A stretch of DNA of 64,000 bases from Halosimplex rubrum (GTDB taxonomy: Archaea > Halobacteriota > Halobacteria > Halobacteriales > Haloarculaceae). The DNA is taken from NCBI RefSeq assembly GCF_013415885.1, contig NZ_CP058910.1, forward strand, positions 1,426,001-1,490,000, given 5' to 3'. The position numbers were made by a program, and so were the translations under genes. Positions within the stretch are counted from its first letter, which is position 1. Each line of letters starts with the position of its first letter. Below the pieces are notes generated by a model, which was not told where the DNA came from, ran no database searches, and was given only the letters and a program-made list of their open reading frames with translations. Positions 8,528 to 17,745 of the stretch are shown one piece after another.

Positions 8528-9676
8528 TCAGTCCGCGGCCTCGCCCGACAGCACCGACCGATAGCGCCGCCCGGCGTCGTCGTCCGCGCCGATGGCGTCG
8601 GCGATCCGCGCGGAGACCCAGCGGTCGGCCTCGGCGGGCGGGGCGGCCGGCTCGACCCCCGCCGACCGGCGCTCGGCGGGAAGGAATCGCTCGTAGACCG
8701 GGAGCCGCTCGGTGAGCGGGACGCCAGCGTACTCGGCGATGTCTTCGAGTTCGCGCAGTGCGGGCCACTCGTACTCGGGGTTGATGTGGTCGTCGGTGAC
8801 CGGAGAGACGCCGCCGAGGTCGTCGACGCCGCACTCTATCACGTCGCGGACGGGCGCGAGGTTGGGGGGAACCTGTACCGACACCTCCTCCGGGAGGGCG
8901 GAGCGAGCCATCGCGACCGCGCGGCGAAGCGTCTCGACGCCGGGCGAGCCGTCCGTCCAGCGCTCGTTCTCCCGGACGGGCTGGACGATCACCTCCTGGA
9001 CGTGGTCGTAGCGCTCGTGCAACTCCCGGATGGCCAGCAGGCTCTCGGCGCGGTCCGCCCAGTCCTCGCCGATGCCGACGAGGATGCCCGTCGTGAACGG
9101 GACCCCGAGCTCGCCGGCGGTCCGGATGGTGTGCAGGCGCTGGCCCGGCGACTTGGCCCGAGGCCCGCCGTGGGCCTGCACGTCGGCGGTGGTCTCGAGC
9201 ATCACGCCCATGCTGGCGTTGACGTCGGCGACGGTGGCCAACTGCTCGCGCGTCTGGTCGCCGGGGTTGGCGTGGGGGAGCAGCCCCTCCTCTAAGGCGA
9301 TCTCGCAGACCTCCCGGAGGTAGGTGTGGACGGAGTCGTGGCCCCACTCGGCGAGCTGGTCGTGGATAGCGGTGTAGCGGTCGTCGGGGTCGTCGCCGAA
9401 GGTAAAGAGCGCCTCCGTACAGCCGGCGTCGGCGCCGCGGCGGACGACCTCGCGCACGTCCTCGGGGGACATGAGTTCGGCCTGGCCGGGCGGGTCGTAG
9501 TAGGTGCAGTAGGTGCAGGTGTACCGGCAGGCGGTCGTCAGCGGGACGAACACGTTGCGGGCGAAGGTGAGTTCGTCGGCCGCCGTCACGTCGCCGGGGG
9601 CGACCGCGAGCAGGCGCTCGACGGCCGCGGGGTCGGGGTCGACGGCCACGTCGTACTCGTCGGCGCCGGGGATCAC
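8528..9676 (-). CDS. cofG: 7,8-didemethyl-8-hydroxy-5-deazariboflavin synthase, subunit CofG
   Basis: Radical SAM enzyme that acts with CofH to build Fo, the chromophore of coenzyme F420. The protein has about 382 residues. The CRYTCTYC cluster motif (C-x3-C-x2-C) near residue 45 binds the [4Fe-4S]-SAM site. It is followed by the CofG-typical ALFTFGDDPD and GILVGIGE segments. I chose GTG 9676 because homology-like sequence begins at IPGADEYD and the longer upstream reading is low-complexity. cofC lies upstream on the same strand, 365 bases away; cofH is not in the window. Confidence 0.92.
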   Translation of the reverse strand: MIPGADEYDVAVDPDPAAVERLLAVAPGDVTAADELTFARNVFVPLTTACRYTCTYCTYYDPPGQAELMSPEDVREVVRRGADAGCTEALFTFGDDPDDRYTAIHDQLAEWGHDSVHTYLREVCEIALEEGLLPHANPGDQTREQLATVADVNASMGVMLETTADVQAHGGPRAKSPGQRLHTIRTAGELGVPFTTGILVGIGEDWADRAESLLAIRELHERYDHVQEVIVQPVRENERWTDGSPGVETLRRAVAMARSALPEEVSVQVPPNLAPVRDVIECGVDDLGGVSPVTDDHINPEYEWPALRELEDIAEYAGVPLTERLPVYERFLPAERRSAGVEPAAPPAEADRWVSARIADAIGADDDAGRRYRSVLSGEAAD

Positions 9677-10041
9677 ACTCCCCCGTCCACGTCCGACCGG
9701 CAAAGCGTTGACGCTCCCGGAGACGCGCGTGCGGGGCCGCGGTGGACCTCGGCCCGTCGCGACCCGTCGACGCCGGGCGGACCGCCGCCGAACGCGCGGG
9801 CGACGGGGGGCCAGCGGGGGGAAGGGCCCGCCGAACCGCGGTGAACAATGGACGGCCGACGGCGGGCCCGGCGGGCCGCCGGCCGCGAGACGGCCGACCG
9901 TGTCCCAGGCGAGAGTGGGAGCGACACTGGCGACACGGTCCGGGTGCCGGCGCGGGACGTGACCCGTCGGCACGGGATCGGCCCGTGCGTGTGAAACGTT
10001 GTCTCACCGCATGAAAACCGTTGTCCGAATTTCGTTCGGGA
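9677..10041. other. Non-coding spacer between cofG and cofC
   Basis: Very GC-rich 365-base spacer. Near 9980-10034 two short similar stretches (GAAACGTTGTC and GAAAACCGTTGTC) sit beside a CCGAA/TTCGG hairpin. No convincing ORF, TATA box or RNA gene was found here. Confidence 0.6.
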
Positions 10042-10051
10042 TCAGCCCGAA
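10035..10051 (-). terminator. Hairpin overlapping the cofC stop codon
   Basis: TTCGGG/CCCGAA inverted repeat with a short loop across the stop codon of cofC, followed on the minus strand by a weak GTTTTC tract about 20 bases on. It could end the cetZ1 operon transcript; the case is modest. Confidence 0.35.
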
Positions 10052-10683
10052 CTCCGTTCGACATCGACCCGGCCGTCGGCCGCGACGACCGAAACCCCCG
10101 CCTCGGCCAGCCACGCGGGCGCCTCGCCCTCGCCGTGGAGCAACACCTCGACGAGATCGGCCGGCTCGTCGACGTCCGCCGCGAGCCGGAACGAGTCGAC
10201 GTGTGCGAGCGACAGGTCGGCGTCCCGCGCGATCCGTCGGTGGTCCCGAACCGACGCGCCGTGGTAGTCGACGCGGAACGCCGGGTCCCGCACGACGAGG
10301 GCGTTCGTCCCGCCGCCGCGGCCGGGCGCGACCACCACGTCCGCGTCGGGCCCGAACAGCCGCGCGAGCGCCTCGGGCGTGGCGAGCGCCAGGTCCGCCA
10401 TGACGACCGCGACCGGGTCGTCGCCGCCGCTCGCGGGCAGGCGGTCGTTCACGGCGCTGGTGAGCGGCCGGTCGTCGACGGCGACCGAGACCTCGCAGTC
10501 GATCGGTGCCGTCGAGAGGACGAGCGGGTCGACCGAGACGGCGCGCTCACGGTCAAGCGTCGAGAGAACGGAGAGCACGTCGCCCAGCATCGCCCGCGCG
10601 AAGGCGGCCCGCTCGGCCTCGCCGAGGACCGGTGCGAGGCGGGTCTTGGGCCGCTCGGGAGCGAACGGGACGACGACGCGCAT
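10042..10683 (-). CDS. cofC: 2-phospho-L-lactate guanylyltransferase
   Basis: Activates phospholactate with GTP during assembly of the F420 side chain. The protein has 213 residues. It starts with MRVVVPFAPERPKTRLAP, the nucleotidyltransferase nucleotide-binding loop of CofC. VVMADLALA near residue 90 takes the place of the usual metal-binding D-x-D-like strand, and PGRGGGTNAL follows near residue 120. The start codon abuts the stop of the upstream membrane-anchored protein with no gap, so it is the last gene of a cetZ1 / anchored protein / cofC operon. Confidence 0.92.
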   Translation of the reverse strand: MRVVVPFAPERPKTRLAPVLGEAERAAFARAMLGDVLSVLSTLDRERAVSVDPLVLSTAPIDCEVSVAVDDRPLTSAVNDRLPASGGDDPVAVVMADLALATPEALARLFGPDADVVVAPGRGGGTNALVVRDPAFRVDYHGASVRDHRRIARDADLSLAHVDSFRLAADVDEPADLVEVLLHGEGEAPAWLAEAGVSVVAADGRVDVERSSG

Positions 10684-11457
10684 CTACTGCAGCTTCGTCG
10701 GTTCGTCCTGGTTGGAGCGCCAGTAGTAGATCCCGCCGCCGATCAGGGCCAGAACCACGAGCGCACCGACGCCCATCAGGATGGTCTGGTTGCGCTGGGC
10801 GGACTGCTGGGCCTGTTCGGCCTGGGACTGGGCGTCGCCGGCCAGCGACTCGGCGTTGCCGAAGTTCCCGTTCTCGTAGGCGGAGATAGCCCGGTCGCGC
10901 TGCTCCTCGGCCTGGTCGTTCCCGCCGCTCTCGTTGATCGCGGCGTTCGCGTCGTCGATGGCCTCTCGGGCGTCCTTGCTCGCGTTCGTGTAGTGGTGAA
11001 CGGAGGTCTCGTTCAGGTCGCTCGTCGAGCTCCCCTGAACCGTGTCGAAGTCGTAGAGCGTGTACGTCTCGACGGGCTCATACGTGTAGTTCTCTATCGC
11101 GGGGGTGTCACCGGTGAGCTCGATCTCCACGGTGTCTCCGCCGTTACTGGCGTTGAGCGCCTGTTCGAACGACTGTTCACCGTAGCTCGCCTGGTCGACC
11201 TCCTCGCCTTGCTGGAGGACGGTCACCGTCCAGCTGACGTTGGTGAGTTCGGTACTCCCCCGGAGCGCCCACTGGTCGTTCATGTCGACGAACGGGTCCT
11301 CGACGGTCACCGTCGTCGTCACCGTCTCGCCGACCTGCGACTCGTCGGGAACCTCCCCCGGAGAAACCGAGATAGCCCCGGCTGTCCCCACTGCAACGAG
11401 CGAGAGGGCGAGCAATGCGACCAGAGCGGCGCTCTTAGAAGAGCGGATCCAGCTCAT
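10684..11457 (-). CDS. Secreted, C-terminally anchored protein of unknown function
   Basis: Protein of about 257 residues. A Sec-type signal peptide ends near AGAISVSPG. A beta-rich extracellular domain with several N-glycosylation sequons follows to about residue 150, then an Ala/Gln/Glu-rich helical stretch. A single transmembrane helix (ILMGVGALVVLALIGGGIYYW) and a short cytoplasmic tail end the protein. The layout resembles extracellular Ig-like plus stalk plus C-terminal anchor. ATG 11457 or 11466 may start it; both overlap the end of cetZ1, so translation is likely coupled. The surface domain is not one I recognise. It sits in an operon with cetZ1 and cofC. Confidence 0.75.
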   Translation of the reverse strand: MSWIRSSKSAALVALLALSLVAVGTAGAISVSPGEVPDESQVGETVTTTVTVEDPFVDMNDQWALRGSTELTNVSWTVTVLQQGEEVDQASYGEQSFEQALNASNGGDTVEIELTGDTPAIENYTYEPVETYTLYDFDTVQGSSTSDLNETSVHHYTNASKDAREAIDDANAAINESGGNDQAEEQRDRAISAYENGNFGNAESLAGDAQSQAEQAQQSAQRNQTILMGVGALVVLALIGGGIYYWRSNQDEPTKLQ

Positions 11458-12619
11458 CTTCGTCATCTTCCACCAACTCCTCTAAGTTCTCTTCGCTTTG
11501 CTGCCGGATGTCGTCGATGTTGTCCTGAGCCTCGATGGCGACCTGCTGTAGCTCCTTGATCCGCGGGACGTTGTGGACGCCCGACAGCAGGATCGACGCC
11601 GCCACGTTGTTCTCGCGGACGGGGTAGTCCCCGCCGCGGACCTCCATCGAACCGGTCTGCTCCTCGAGCCACTTGCGACCGCGTTCGATGCCTTTCCGGT
11701 TGAGGTGGTTCGACGGACCGCTCATCACGAGCAGCGCCCGCTCGGCGCCGTCGATCTCGCAGGGCAGGGTCAGCCGCCCCAGCGCCGCCTTCCGGACCAG
11801 CGACGTGATCCGGTTGGTGGTGTTGGCGGTGTCCATCCCGCTGTCGTCGAGGCCGTCGTCGTCGCCCTTGAACCGCGAGAGCAACCCGCCCGAATCCTGC
11901 TCCTCGACGGTCTCGGCGGCGTACCCCACGGTGGAGACGCCGCCGCCCGAGAGCGTGTTGATGATCTCCGACGAGTCGACGACCGACTCGGCGACCTCGT
12001 CGCCGGAGCCGACCTCGCCGGCGCCGAACAGCACGCCGAACCGCCGGACGATCTCGTCGTTGATCTGCTCGTAACCGCCCTCCATCGACTCGCCGGACTT
12101 GCGCCAGGCGTCGTTGTCGAACACGAGCAGGTTGTCGACCTCGCGGACGAACGTCTGGAACGACCGCGCGGCGTTGAGCGTGTAGATGCCCCCTTCGTCG
12201 CCGCCGGGCAACACGCCGAGGCCGTACACCGGCTCGGTGTAGATCCGCTTGAGATGCTTCGCGAGGACCGGCGAACCGCCGGAACCGGTTCCGCCACCGA
12301 GCCCCGCCACGATCATGAACGCGTCGATCTCGTGGACGGGGATGTTGTCGATGGCCCCCTGCACCTCGTCGATGTCTTCCTCGGCGATCTCCGCGCCGAG
12401 CTCGTTGTCGGCCCCGACGCCGTGACCTTTCACGCGCGCCTGACCGATCAGTACTCGATTCTCCTCCGGAATCCGTTCTAGCCCGAGCAGGTCCGCTTTC
12501 GCTGTGTTGACCGCGACTGCAGAGCGGACGATCCCGCTCTGCGTTGCCTCGTCGTATTCGAGGAACTTGTCGACGATCTTCCCGCCGGCCTGCCCGAAGC
12601 CGATCATCGCCAGTTTCAT
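11435..12619 (-). CDS. cetZ1: CetZ1-type tubulin/FtsZ-family cytoskeletal GTPase
   Basis: Archaeal cell-shape GTPase that assembles at the membrane and is needed for rod development and motility in Haloferax. The protein has 394 residues. It carries the N-terminal GFGQAGGK loop, the tubulin signature GGGTGSGG near residue 110, and the CetZ-type SFQTFVREVDNLLVFDND and RITSLVRKAALGRLTLPCEI blocks. The C-terminus is acidic (EDDEDELDPLF). The whole sequence reads like the Haloferax CetZ1 sequence I remember. ATG 12619 was chosen because MKLAMIGFGQ is the family start. It is first in an operon with the anchored protein and cofC. Confidence 0.93.
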   Translation of the reverse strand: MKLAMIGFGQAGGKIVDKFLEYDEATQSGIVRSAVAVNTAKADLLGLERIPEENRVLIGQARVKGHGVGADNELGAEIAEEDIDEVQGAIDNIPVHEIDAFMIVAGLGGGTGSGGSPVLAKHLKRIYTEPVYGLGVLPGGDEGGIYTLNAARSFQTFVREVDNLLVFDNDAWRKSGESMEGGYEQINDEIVRRFGVLFGAGEVGSGDEVAESVVDSSEIINTLSGGGVSTVGYAAETVEEQDSGGLLSRFKGDDDGLDDSGMDTANTTNRITSLVRKAALGRLTLPCEIDGAERALLVMSGPSNHLNRKGIERGRKWLEEQTGSMEVRGGDYPVRENNVAASILLSGVHNVPRIKELQQVAIEAQDNIDDIRQQSEENLEELVEDDEDELDPLF

Positions 12620-12637
12620 AGCTGCCGTTACCGTTGA

Positions 12638-12666
12638 GAAATAAACAATCCCAACGCGGATATAAG
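12638..12666 (-). promoter_or_regulatory. Two candidate TATA boxes for the cetZ1 operon
   Basis: On the minus strand GTTTATTT (12645-12638) lies about 23 bases and CTTATATC (12666-12659) about 43 bases before the ATG at 12619. The first would give a nearly leaderless mRNA and the second a leader of about 16 bases. Confidence 0.45.
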
Positions 12667-12886
12667 CTTTTTGTCCGGGTATCGAACCTGAAATTGTCAC
12701 GTGAGTAACTGATCGCGGCGAAACCGCGAGACTGCGCGCTGATAAGCTGTTCTTTCCGCGGTGAGGCGGGTATCGAACGATAGCCGGCCCCGATCCGTGA
12801 TTGAAGTGGACACACGTCACCGGCGGTCGGCAGGAAAGCGGTCGATACTGTCGCGTAGCGCGTCGATACTCGGGCGAACTCGCCTC

Positions 12887-13840
12887 TCAGGCGAGGCCCA
12901 GATACGATCGGAACGTCGTCAGCTCCGACGCGTCGGCGCCGAAGGCGCCCACGTCGTTGCGGTCGGTCGTGTTGTCCAGCCGCAACGACCGGACCTGATC
13001 CCTGCCCATCGGGAACCCGACGCTCCCGAGCACGGTGAGCCCGACGTTCGCCAGCGCCATCGGCAGGGGGACGATGGAGACGGATTTGCCCTCCGAGTCG
13101 TAGACGAGTTCGGTCACCTCACGGAGCGTCAGCACGTCCGGGCCGCCGATCTCGTAGGTCTCGCCGACGTGGTCGTCGCCTTCGACCGCGTCATCGGAAC
13201 TCTCCGAGTTCCGATTGCTCGTCGGACTCGGTCCGACGGCGTCGGCTATCATCGGAACGAACTCTCCGACCCAGATGGGCTGGAAACGCGTCTGTTTCCC
13301 CCCGCCGGGCAGCGGGTACACCGGCACGCCCGGCGCGAACCACGACTTTAGCTTCTTGGTGAACTCGACGAACTCCCCGCCCTCACCGAAGATGATCGAC
13401 GGCCGGAAGATCACCCACTCGCGGTCCGAATCGCGGACGAGTTCCTCCGCTCGCCCCTTCGCCCGCAGGTAGTGGGTCGGCCCGTCGGAATCGGCGCCCA
13501 GCGCGCTCTGGTGGACGAACCGCTCGACGCCGTGTTCCTCCGCGGCGCGCAGGCAGTTCTCCGCCCCGCCGCGGTGGACGCGGTCGTGCATCTCGTCGCC
13601 CCCCTTCGGCTTGAACAGCGGCGACAGCGCCACGAGGTAGACGACCGCGTCTTTCCCCTCGAAGGCGCCCTCGATGCTGTCGTAGTCGGTCACGTCGCCC
13701 GCGTACGTCTCCACGGCCGCCGGCAGCCCCTCGCCGTCGGGACTCCGCGAGAGCACCGTCACGTCGTGTCCCCGCTCGACCAGTTCCTCGCTCAGATGCG
13801 TCCCGACGAATCCGCTCCCGCCGACGACGAGTACGTTCAT
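12887..13840 (-). CDS. NAD(P)-binding SDR protein, complex I NDUFA9-like
   Basis: Atypical short-chain dehydrogenase of about 317 residues. The Rossmann motif GGSGFVGTHL near residue 7 binds the nucleotide. VVYLVAL, FVHQSALGAD and FRPSIIFGEG follow, as in the NDUFA9 / NAD(P)H-binding epimerase-like group. The classic YxxxK appears only as YLRAKGRAEEL. The substrate is unknown. ATG 13840 (MNVLVVGG) is preferred; an earlier ATG at 13861 adds seven residues. An acidic, Ser-rich segment of about 20 residues (gene position 13188-13240) looks like an in-frame insertion built on two DNA palindromes. Confidence 0.8.
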   Translation of the reverse strand: MNVLVVGGSGFVGTHLSEELVERGHDVTVLSRSPDGEGLPAAVETYAGDVTDYDSIEGAFEGKDAVVYLVALSPLFKPKGGDEMHDRVHRGGAENCLRAAEEHGVERFVHQSALGADSDGPTHYLRAKGRAEELVRDSDREWVIFRPSIIFGEGGEFVEFTKKLKSWFAPGVPVYPLPGGGKQTRFQPIWVGEFVPMIADAVGPSPTSNRNSESSDDAVEGDDHVGETYEIGGPDVLTLREVTELVYDSEGKSVSIVPLPMALANVGLTVLGSVGFPMGRDQVRSLRLDNTTDRNDVGAFGADASELTTFRSYLGLA

Positions 13841-13952
13841 GTCAGAACTATTCGAGGCCATCCCCCTAAACGTTCCCGCCCAACTGGTCGTGTACTGCGC
13901 CGGGACGTGCGACGGACGCGGCCGCCGCTCCGGGAGTGAGAGGGTGGAAAAG

Positions 13953-14025
13953 TGGGCCGGCGCGAATTCGAATCGCGGTTACGGCCACCCGAAGGCCGAA
14001 GGATACCAAGCTACCCCACCGGCCC
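13953..14025 (-). tRNA. tRNA-Pro (anticodon CGG)
   Basis: 73-base cloverleaf on the minus strand. The acceptor stem is GGGCCGG/CCGGCCC with discriminator A. A five-base anticodon stem CGGCC/GGCCG encloses loop TTCGGGT. The anticodon CGG lies at 13991-13989. The T arm is CGCGA-TTCGAAT-TCGCG. There is no intron, and CCA is not encoded. It reads codon CCG. It lies directly downstream of trmY on the same strand. Confidence 0.93.
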
Positions 14026-14126
14026 GTGCTGGTAGCACTTGTACGGAGACGCCGGCCGTTTTTAACAGTTCCGAAGCGCGCTCATCCCGGGACGGCGACC
14101 GGGGCCGGTCTCACCCGACGGACGGC

Positions 14127-14723
14127 TCAGTACTCGGTGAAGCCGTCGGTGTCGAGGTAGTTGTGCGCGACGGTGATCGCGTGGTCGGCGTGCAGCGCCT
14201 CGGGACCGAGCCGCACCCGCCGGTCGGCCGTGTCGGCCAGCAGGTCGGCCTCCCGGTCGGTGAAATCGCGGTGGTCCGAGAGGACGAAGACGGGGTCGCT
14301 CGGCGGCTCGGCGTCGACGACGGGGTCGCCGTCCTCGTGGAGCTGGACGACGGTGCCGTCGCGGGCGGCGGCGTCGAGCGTCGGTTCGAAGCCCCGGCGG
14401 GTGAGCGAGACGCCGGGGGAGGTCTCGACGGGCTGGTGGCCGATGGCCTCCTGGCGCTCGTCGAGCGCGCCGCGGACGAGGGCGGCGGTCGAGCGCTCGT
14501 CGGGGTTGAGCCGGCGCAGCTCGCGGCCGTCGAAGGTGACGGTGAGCTCGTCGGCGAGGACGAGGTGGACGCGGACGGCGTCGCGAATGTCGTGCGAGAG
14601 GAAGAAGGCGGCGGTGACGCAGCGACAGAGCACGTCGAGGCGGCCGGCGCCGCCGGCGATGTCGTCGAGCGAGAAGTCGGGGGTCGTCGGCGCGTCGTGG
14701 CCGAGGACGACGAACTGGCGCAT
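14127..14723 (-). CDS. trmY: tRNA (pseudouridine-54 N1)-methyltransferase TrmY
   Basis: SPOUT-class methyltransferase that makes N1-methylpseudouridine at position 54 of archaeal tRNA, replacing ribothymidine. The protein has 198 residues. It starts [21 protein letters not shown], the family's conserved opening. The SAM-binding knot region is near [17 protein letters not shown]. The end, [16 protein letters not shown], is the family C-terminal signature. ATG 14723 is the only start that fits the family; upstream sequence in this frame is not coding. It is transcribed towards tRNA-Pro. Confidence 0.93.
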   Translation of the reverse strand: MRQFVVLGHDAPTTPDFSLDDIAGGAGRLDVLCRCVTAAFFLSHDIRDAVRVHLVLADELTVTFDGRELRRLNPDERSTAALVRGALDERQEAIGHQPVETSPGVSLTRRGFEPTLDAAARDGTVVQLHEDGDPVVDAEPPSDPVFVLSDHRDFTDREADLLADTADRRVRLGPEALHADHAITVAHNYLDTDGFTEY

Positions 14724-14849
14724 GGGGGAGGTGAGACGCGGTCGCGATATACCTCCGTCGAAGTGCGTCGGCGGTCCCGGAGCGGGTGGTCCCGGGGCGG
14801 CCGGCCTCGCCGCGAAACCGTTTTGGCGTCGGCCTCGCGAGACGGGAGC

Positions 14850-15353
14850 GTGCATCCGCTGGTCCGACTGGTCGGCGTGGTCGCGCTCGTTGGCGTCCTC
14901 GGGGGGCTCTGCGTCCACTACGACGCGGCTTCGCCGGCGCACAGCCCGTACCCCGAGACCGAGGACCTCGCCACCGACTACGGGAGGTACGTGGGCGAGG
15001 ACACGCTGCTGTTCGGGACGGTCCAGCGGGTCGACGCGGCCGCCGACCGGGCGACGATGCGGGTCGACTCTGACGAGGGGAGTTTCGGGCTGACCGTCCA
15101 CGGGTTCGCCGAGCGCGTCCGGCCCGGCGGGGTCGTTCAGGTGTACGGCACCCTCCGCGAGGGGCGAGCCATCGACGCGTCGACCGTCGCGGTCGTCAAT
15201 CCCGCGGGCGGGTCGAAGGGGTACAAGTACGCCGCCTCGGCGGTCGGCGCGCTGCTCGTCCTCGGGGTGTTTTTCCGCCGGTGGCGGGTGGACTGGCGAT
15301 CGATGACCTTCGAGGTGCGATCGGACGAGCGCGAGGTGCGCGCCGATGGCTGA
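14850..15353 (+). CDS. Membrane-anchored OB-fold nucleic-acid-binding-like protein
   Basis: Protein of about 167 residues. An N-terminal hydrophobic helix (residues 4-20) leads to a small beta-barrel-like domain at about 50-115, with the [10 protein letters not shown]...[14 protein letters not shown] pattern typical of bacterial and archaeal OB-fold proteins. A second transmembrane helix (about 128-145) and a charged tail follow. The start is GTG 14850. Its stop overlaps the start of the next gene by 8 bases, so the pair is translationally coupled. The function is unknown. Confidence 0.7.
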   Translation: MHPLVRLVGVVALVGVLGGLCVHYDAASPAHSPYPETEDLATDYGRYVGEDTLLFGTVQRVDAAADRATMRVDSDEGSFGLTVHGFAERVRPGGVVQVYGTLREGRAIDASTVAVVNPAGGSKGYKYAASAVGALLVLGVFFRRWRVDWRSMTFEVRSDEREVRADG

Positions 15354-15849
15354 CCTGCTGACGCACGTCCTCGCGGCCTACGTGGTCCTGACGGTCGCGA
15401 GCTGGCGGGTCGACCGGATCACGCCGCCGCGGGTCGCCGTGGGGATGTGCGGCGGCGCGATCCCGGACCTGGTGAAAGTCGATCTCGTGGTCGACTCGAT
15501 GGCGGTCGAGCGCGCGCTCGGGCTCCCGTTCACCTGGGGCGCGGTGAGCACGCTGGGCGGCGTCGTCCTGATCGCGGGCGCCATCGCGCTGGCGTTCGGT
15601 TCTCGATACAGGCGCCGGGCGTTCGCGTTCCTTCTTGCGGGCGGCTCGCTATCGCTGGTCCTCGACGGACTTCGAGTGTACGCCGACGGGCGCGCGGGAC
15701 CGTGGCTGTTCCCGGTCACGTGGTGGCGGCCGCCGACGCCGAGTCTCTACGTCACCTCGGACCCGCGAGTGCTGGTCGTCGGTATCGCGGTGGCCGCGCT
15801 CGTGTTCGTCGTCGACCGCCGGGTCGAACGCGACGGGAGCGAAAAGTAG
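15346..15849 (+). CDS. Membrane protein, YdjM/metal-dependent hydrolase-like
   Basis: Protein of 167 residues with four to five helices. [11 protein letters not shown] at the start, GGAIPDLVK near residue 40 and a later [11 protein letters not shown] resemble the His/Asp signatures of the YdjM (LexA-binding membrane hydrolase) family. Several expected His residues are missing, so activity is uncertain. It overlaps the OB-fold gene by 8 bases and converges on the UDP-glucose dehydrogenase gene. Confidence 0.65.
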   Translation: MADLLTHVLAAYVVLTVASWRVDRITPPRVAVGMCGGAIPDLVKVDLVVDSMAVERALGLPFTWGAVSTLGGVVLIAGAIALAFGSRYRRRAFAFLLAGGSLSLVLDGLRVYADGRAGPWLFPVTWWRPPTPSLYVTSDPRVLVVGIAVAALVFVVDRRVERDGSEK

Positions 15850-15891
15850 CCACCGCGAACGGCGACGGCAAAGCTCGGTGAACGACGGCGC

Positions 15892-17190
15892 TCACCACGT
15901 CAGCCCGACGTACTCGATGCCGTCGCGCCGTTCGACGATGTGGCGCCCGTCGAGGACCAGCGGGGTCGCCATCGCGTCGAACTCCGAATCGAGCGCGGCG
16001 AACTCGTCCCAGTCGGTGACCGCGACCGCGGCGCGGGCGCCGTCCAGCGCTTCCGCAGCGCTGTCGGCGTACTCGACCTCGATATCGGGGTAGTGCTCGG
16101 CGAAGCTCTCGGTCGCCACGGGGTCGTAGGCGACCACCTCCGCACCGCGCTCCTGCAGTCCCTCGATGACCGGCACCGCCCGCGTCTTCCGAACGTCGTC
16201 GGTCCCGGGCTTGAACGAGAGTCCGAGGACGGCGACGCGCTCGCCGGCCACGTCCGCCCGCTCGTCCAGCAGCCCGAGCAGGCGCTCGGGCTGGAGGTCG
16301 TTCACCTCGACCGTGGCTTCGAGCATCGGGGGCTCGTAGCCCGCGTCGCGGGCGGCAGCGATGATCGCGTTTACGTCCTTCGGAAAGCAGCTCCCGCCGT
16401 AACCGATCCCTGACCGCAGGAATCTCCCGCCGATACGGTCGTCCAAGGCGATGGCGTCGGCGACCTCGTAGGCGTCGACGTCGAACTCCTTGCAGATGTT
16501 CCCGATGTCGTTGATCAGCGAGACTTTCGCGGCGAGGAAGCCGTTGTTGGCGTACTTGATCATCTCGGCCTCGCGGAGGCCGGTCTCGACGACGGCGGCG
16601 TCGCTCTCCTCGACGAGCGGCGCGAACACGTCGCCGAGCGTGTCGTAGGCCGCGGGTTCGCGGGCGCCGAAGACGACCTTCTGGGGGTCGAGGAAGTCCT
16701 CGACGGCGGTGCCCATCCGGAGGAACTCGGGGTTCATCGCGACGTGGAACCCCTCGCCGGCGGTCTCGCCCGAGGCCTCCTCGATAGCCGGTGTGACGAC
16801 CTCCTCGGTGGAGCCGGGGACGACGGTGCTCTTGACGACGACGAGGTGGTCGCCCTCTTTCTCGGCCAGCGCCTCGCCGAGCGAGGTCGCGCCGGCCTCC
16901 ATGTAGGCCAGGTCGATGGCGCCGTCGGCCTCGGAGGGGGTCGGCAGCGCGAGGAAGGTCACGTCCGTCTCGCGGACGGCGTCGTAGTCGGTGGTCGCCC
17001 GGAGGGTGTCGCCGGCGTGCTCGGCCACGAGGTCGGCGAGACCGGGCTCGTGGATCGGCGATTCGCCGTCGTTGATCGCGGCGACGATATCCTCGTCGAC
17101 GTCGACGTTCGTCACGTCGTGCCCCAGGTCGGCCAAGCAGGCGGCGACCGTCGTCCCGACGTAGCCGCTGCCCACGATACTGACGTGCAT
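15892..17190 (-). CDS. aglM: UDP-glucose 6-dehydrogenase (AglM type)
   Basis: Oxidises UDP-glucose to UDP-glucuronate, a precursor of the N-glycan in haloarchaea. The protein has 432 residues. The NAD-binding motif [18 protein letters not shown] is at the start. [11 protein letters not shown] and the [11 protein letters not shown] region follow. The catalytic Cys lies in YGGSCFPKD near residue 260, and the C-terminal UDP-binding domain has [17 protein letters not shown] 17190 opens the Rossmann motif directly and is clearly the start. The surrounding genes are not obviously glycosylation genes; the spacer upstream is 675 bases. Confidence 0.92.
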   Translation of the reverse strand: MHVSIVGSGYVGTTVAACLADLGHDVTNVDVDEDIVAAINDGESPIHEPGLADLVAEHAGDTLRATTDYDAVRETDVTFLALPTPSEADGAIDLAYMEAGATSLGEALAEKEGDHLVVVKSTVVPGSTEEVVTPAIEEASGETAGEGFHVAMNPEFLRMGTAVEDFLDPQKVVFGAREPAAYDTLGDVFAPLVEESDAAVVETGLREAEMIKYANNGFLAAKVSLINDIGNICKEFDVDAYEVADAIALDDRIGGRFLRSGIGYGGSCFPKDVNAIIAAARDAGYEPPMLEATVEVNDLQPERLLGLLDERADVAGERVAVLGLSFKPGTDDVRKTRAVPVIEGLQERGAEVVAYDPVATESFAEHYPDIEVEYADSAAEALDGARAAVAVTDWDEFAALDSEFDAMATPLVLDGRHIVERRDGIEYVGLTW

Positions 17191-17414
17191 TGACCGATGG
17201 GTTGGCCACCCCAGGTCTTCAGGATTCGGATCGGTACGGGACCGCGTTCGGTTCGATGTGCTCGCCGATCGGTGGTTTCTGCGAGGGTCGGTTCGGACGG
17301 AACTCGTACGGGAACGGCCGCAGTCGACGGTGAGCGCTAAACGCCCTCGGCGCGCTCGCTCACGGGTCGCTCCGCTCCCGTTCGCGTTGACGAGGGCTCT
17401 CGCAGACGACCTCG

Positions 17415-17572
17415 TACCTCCCCAGCCTCTTGCGATGTCTGCGGGCGACGCTCGGGTCGCCCGCATGGCCCGAGGGAGCTCCGGTCCCTCGCTGCTCGCA
17501 CGCTGCGCTACTCGTCCCTCGCGCGACTACGTCGCGCCACGAGACCGCGACAGCGCGCGCCGACCGCACCGC
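17415..17572. repeat. Dispersed intergenic repeat, copy 1
   Basis: The end of this stretch (17514-17572, TCCCTCGCGCGACTACGTCG through GCGACAGCGCGCGCC and ACCGCACCGC) matches 37162-37222 with few changes. The CCTCCCCA start is shared as well. It is therefore a dispersed non-coding element with two copies in the window. Confidence 0.7.
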
Positions 17573-17659
17573 TCCCATTCTCAGTTACACTGCGCATTCG
17601 GCGCCTGCGGCGTCGGTTCACCGGCCGCGAGCGAACGCAACGAGCGAGTCGGCCGGCCT

Positions 17660-17745
17660 TTTTCACCCCTGTTTTTGGACTGGGGGGGTCTCCACAGGCG
17701 CGCTCTGCGCGCCGAGAAAACCCCCCGGTGGAAAAAGATGGGGAA
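17660..17745. repeat. Long imperfect inverted repeat
   Basis: The outer arms CTTTTTCACC and GGTGGAAAAA, middle arms GGGGGG and CCCCCC, and inner perfect arms GGCGCGC/GCGCGCC around a TCT loop nest within about 85 bases. It could fold as a large cruciform or RNA hairpin. Confidence 0.65.

Noticed and set aside
9742-10014. 90-residue ORF in the cofG/cofC spacer
   Set aside because: Gly/Arg/Pro reading of very GC-rich DNA, no promoter and no recognisable pattern.
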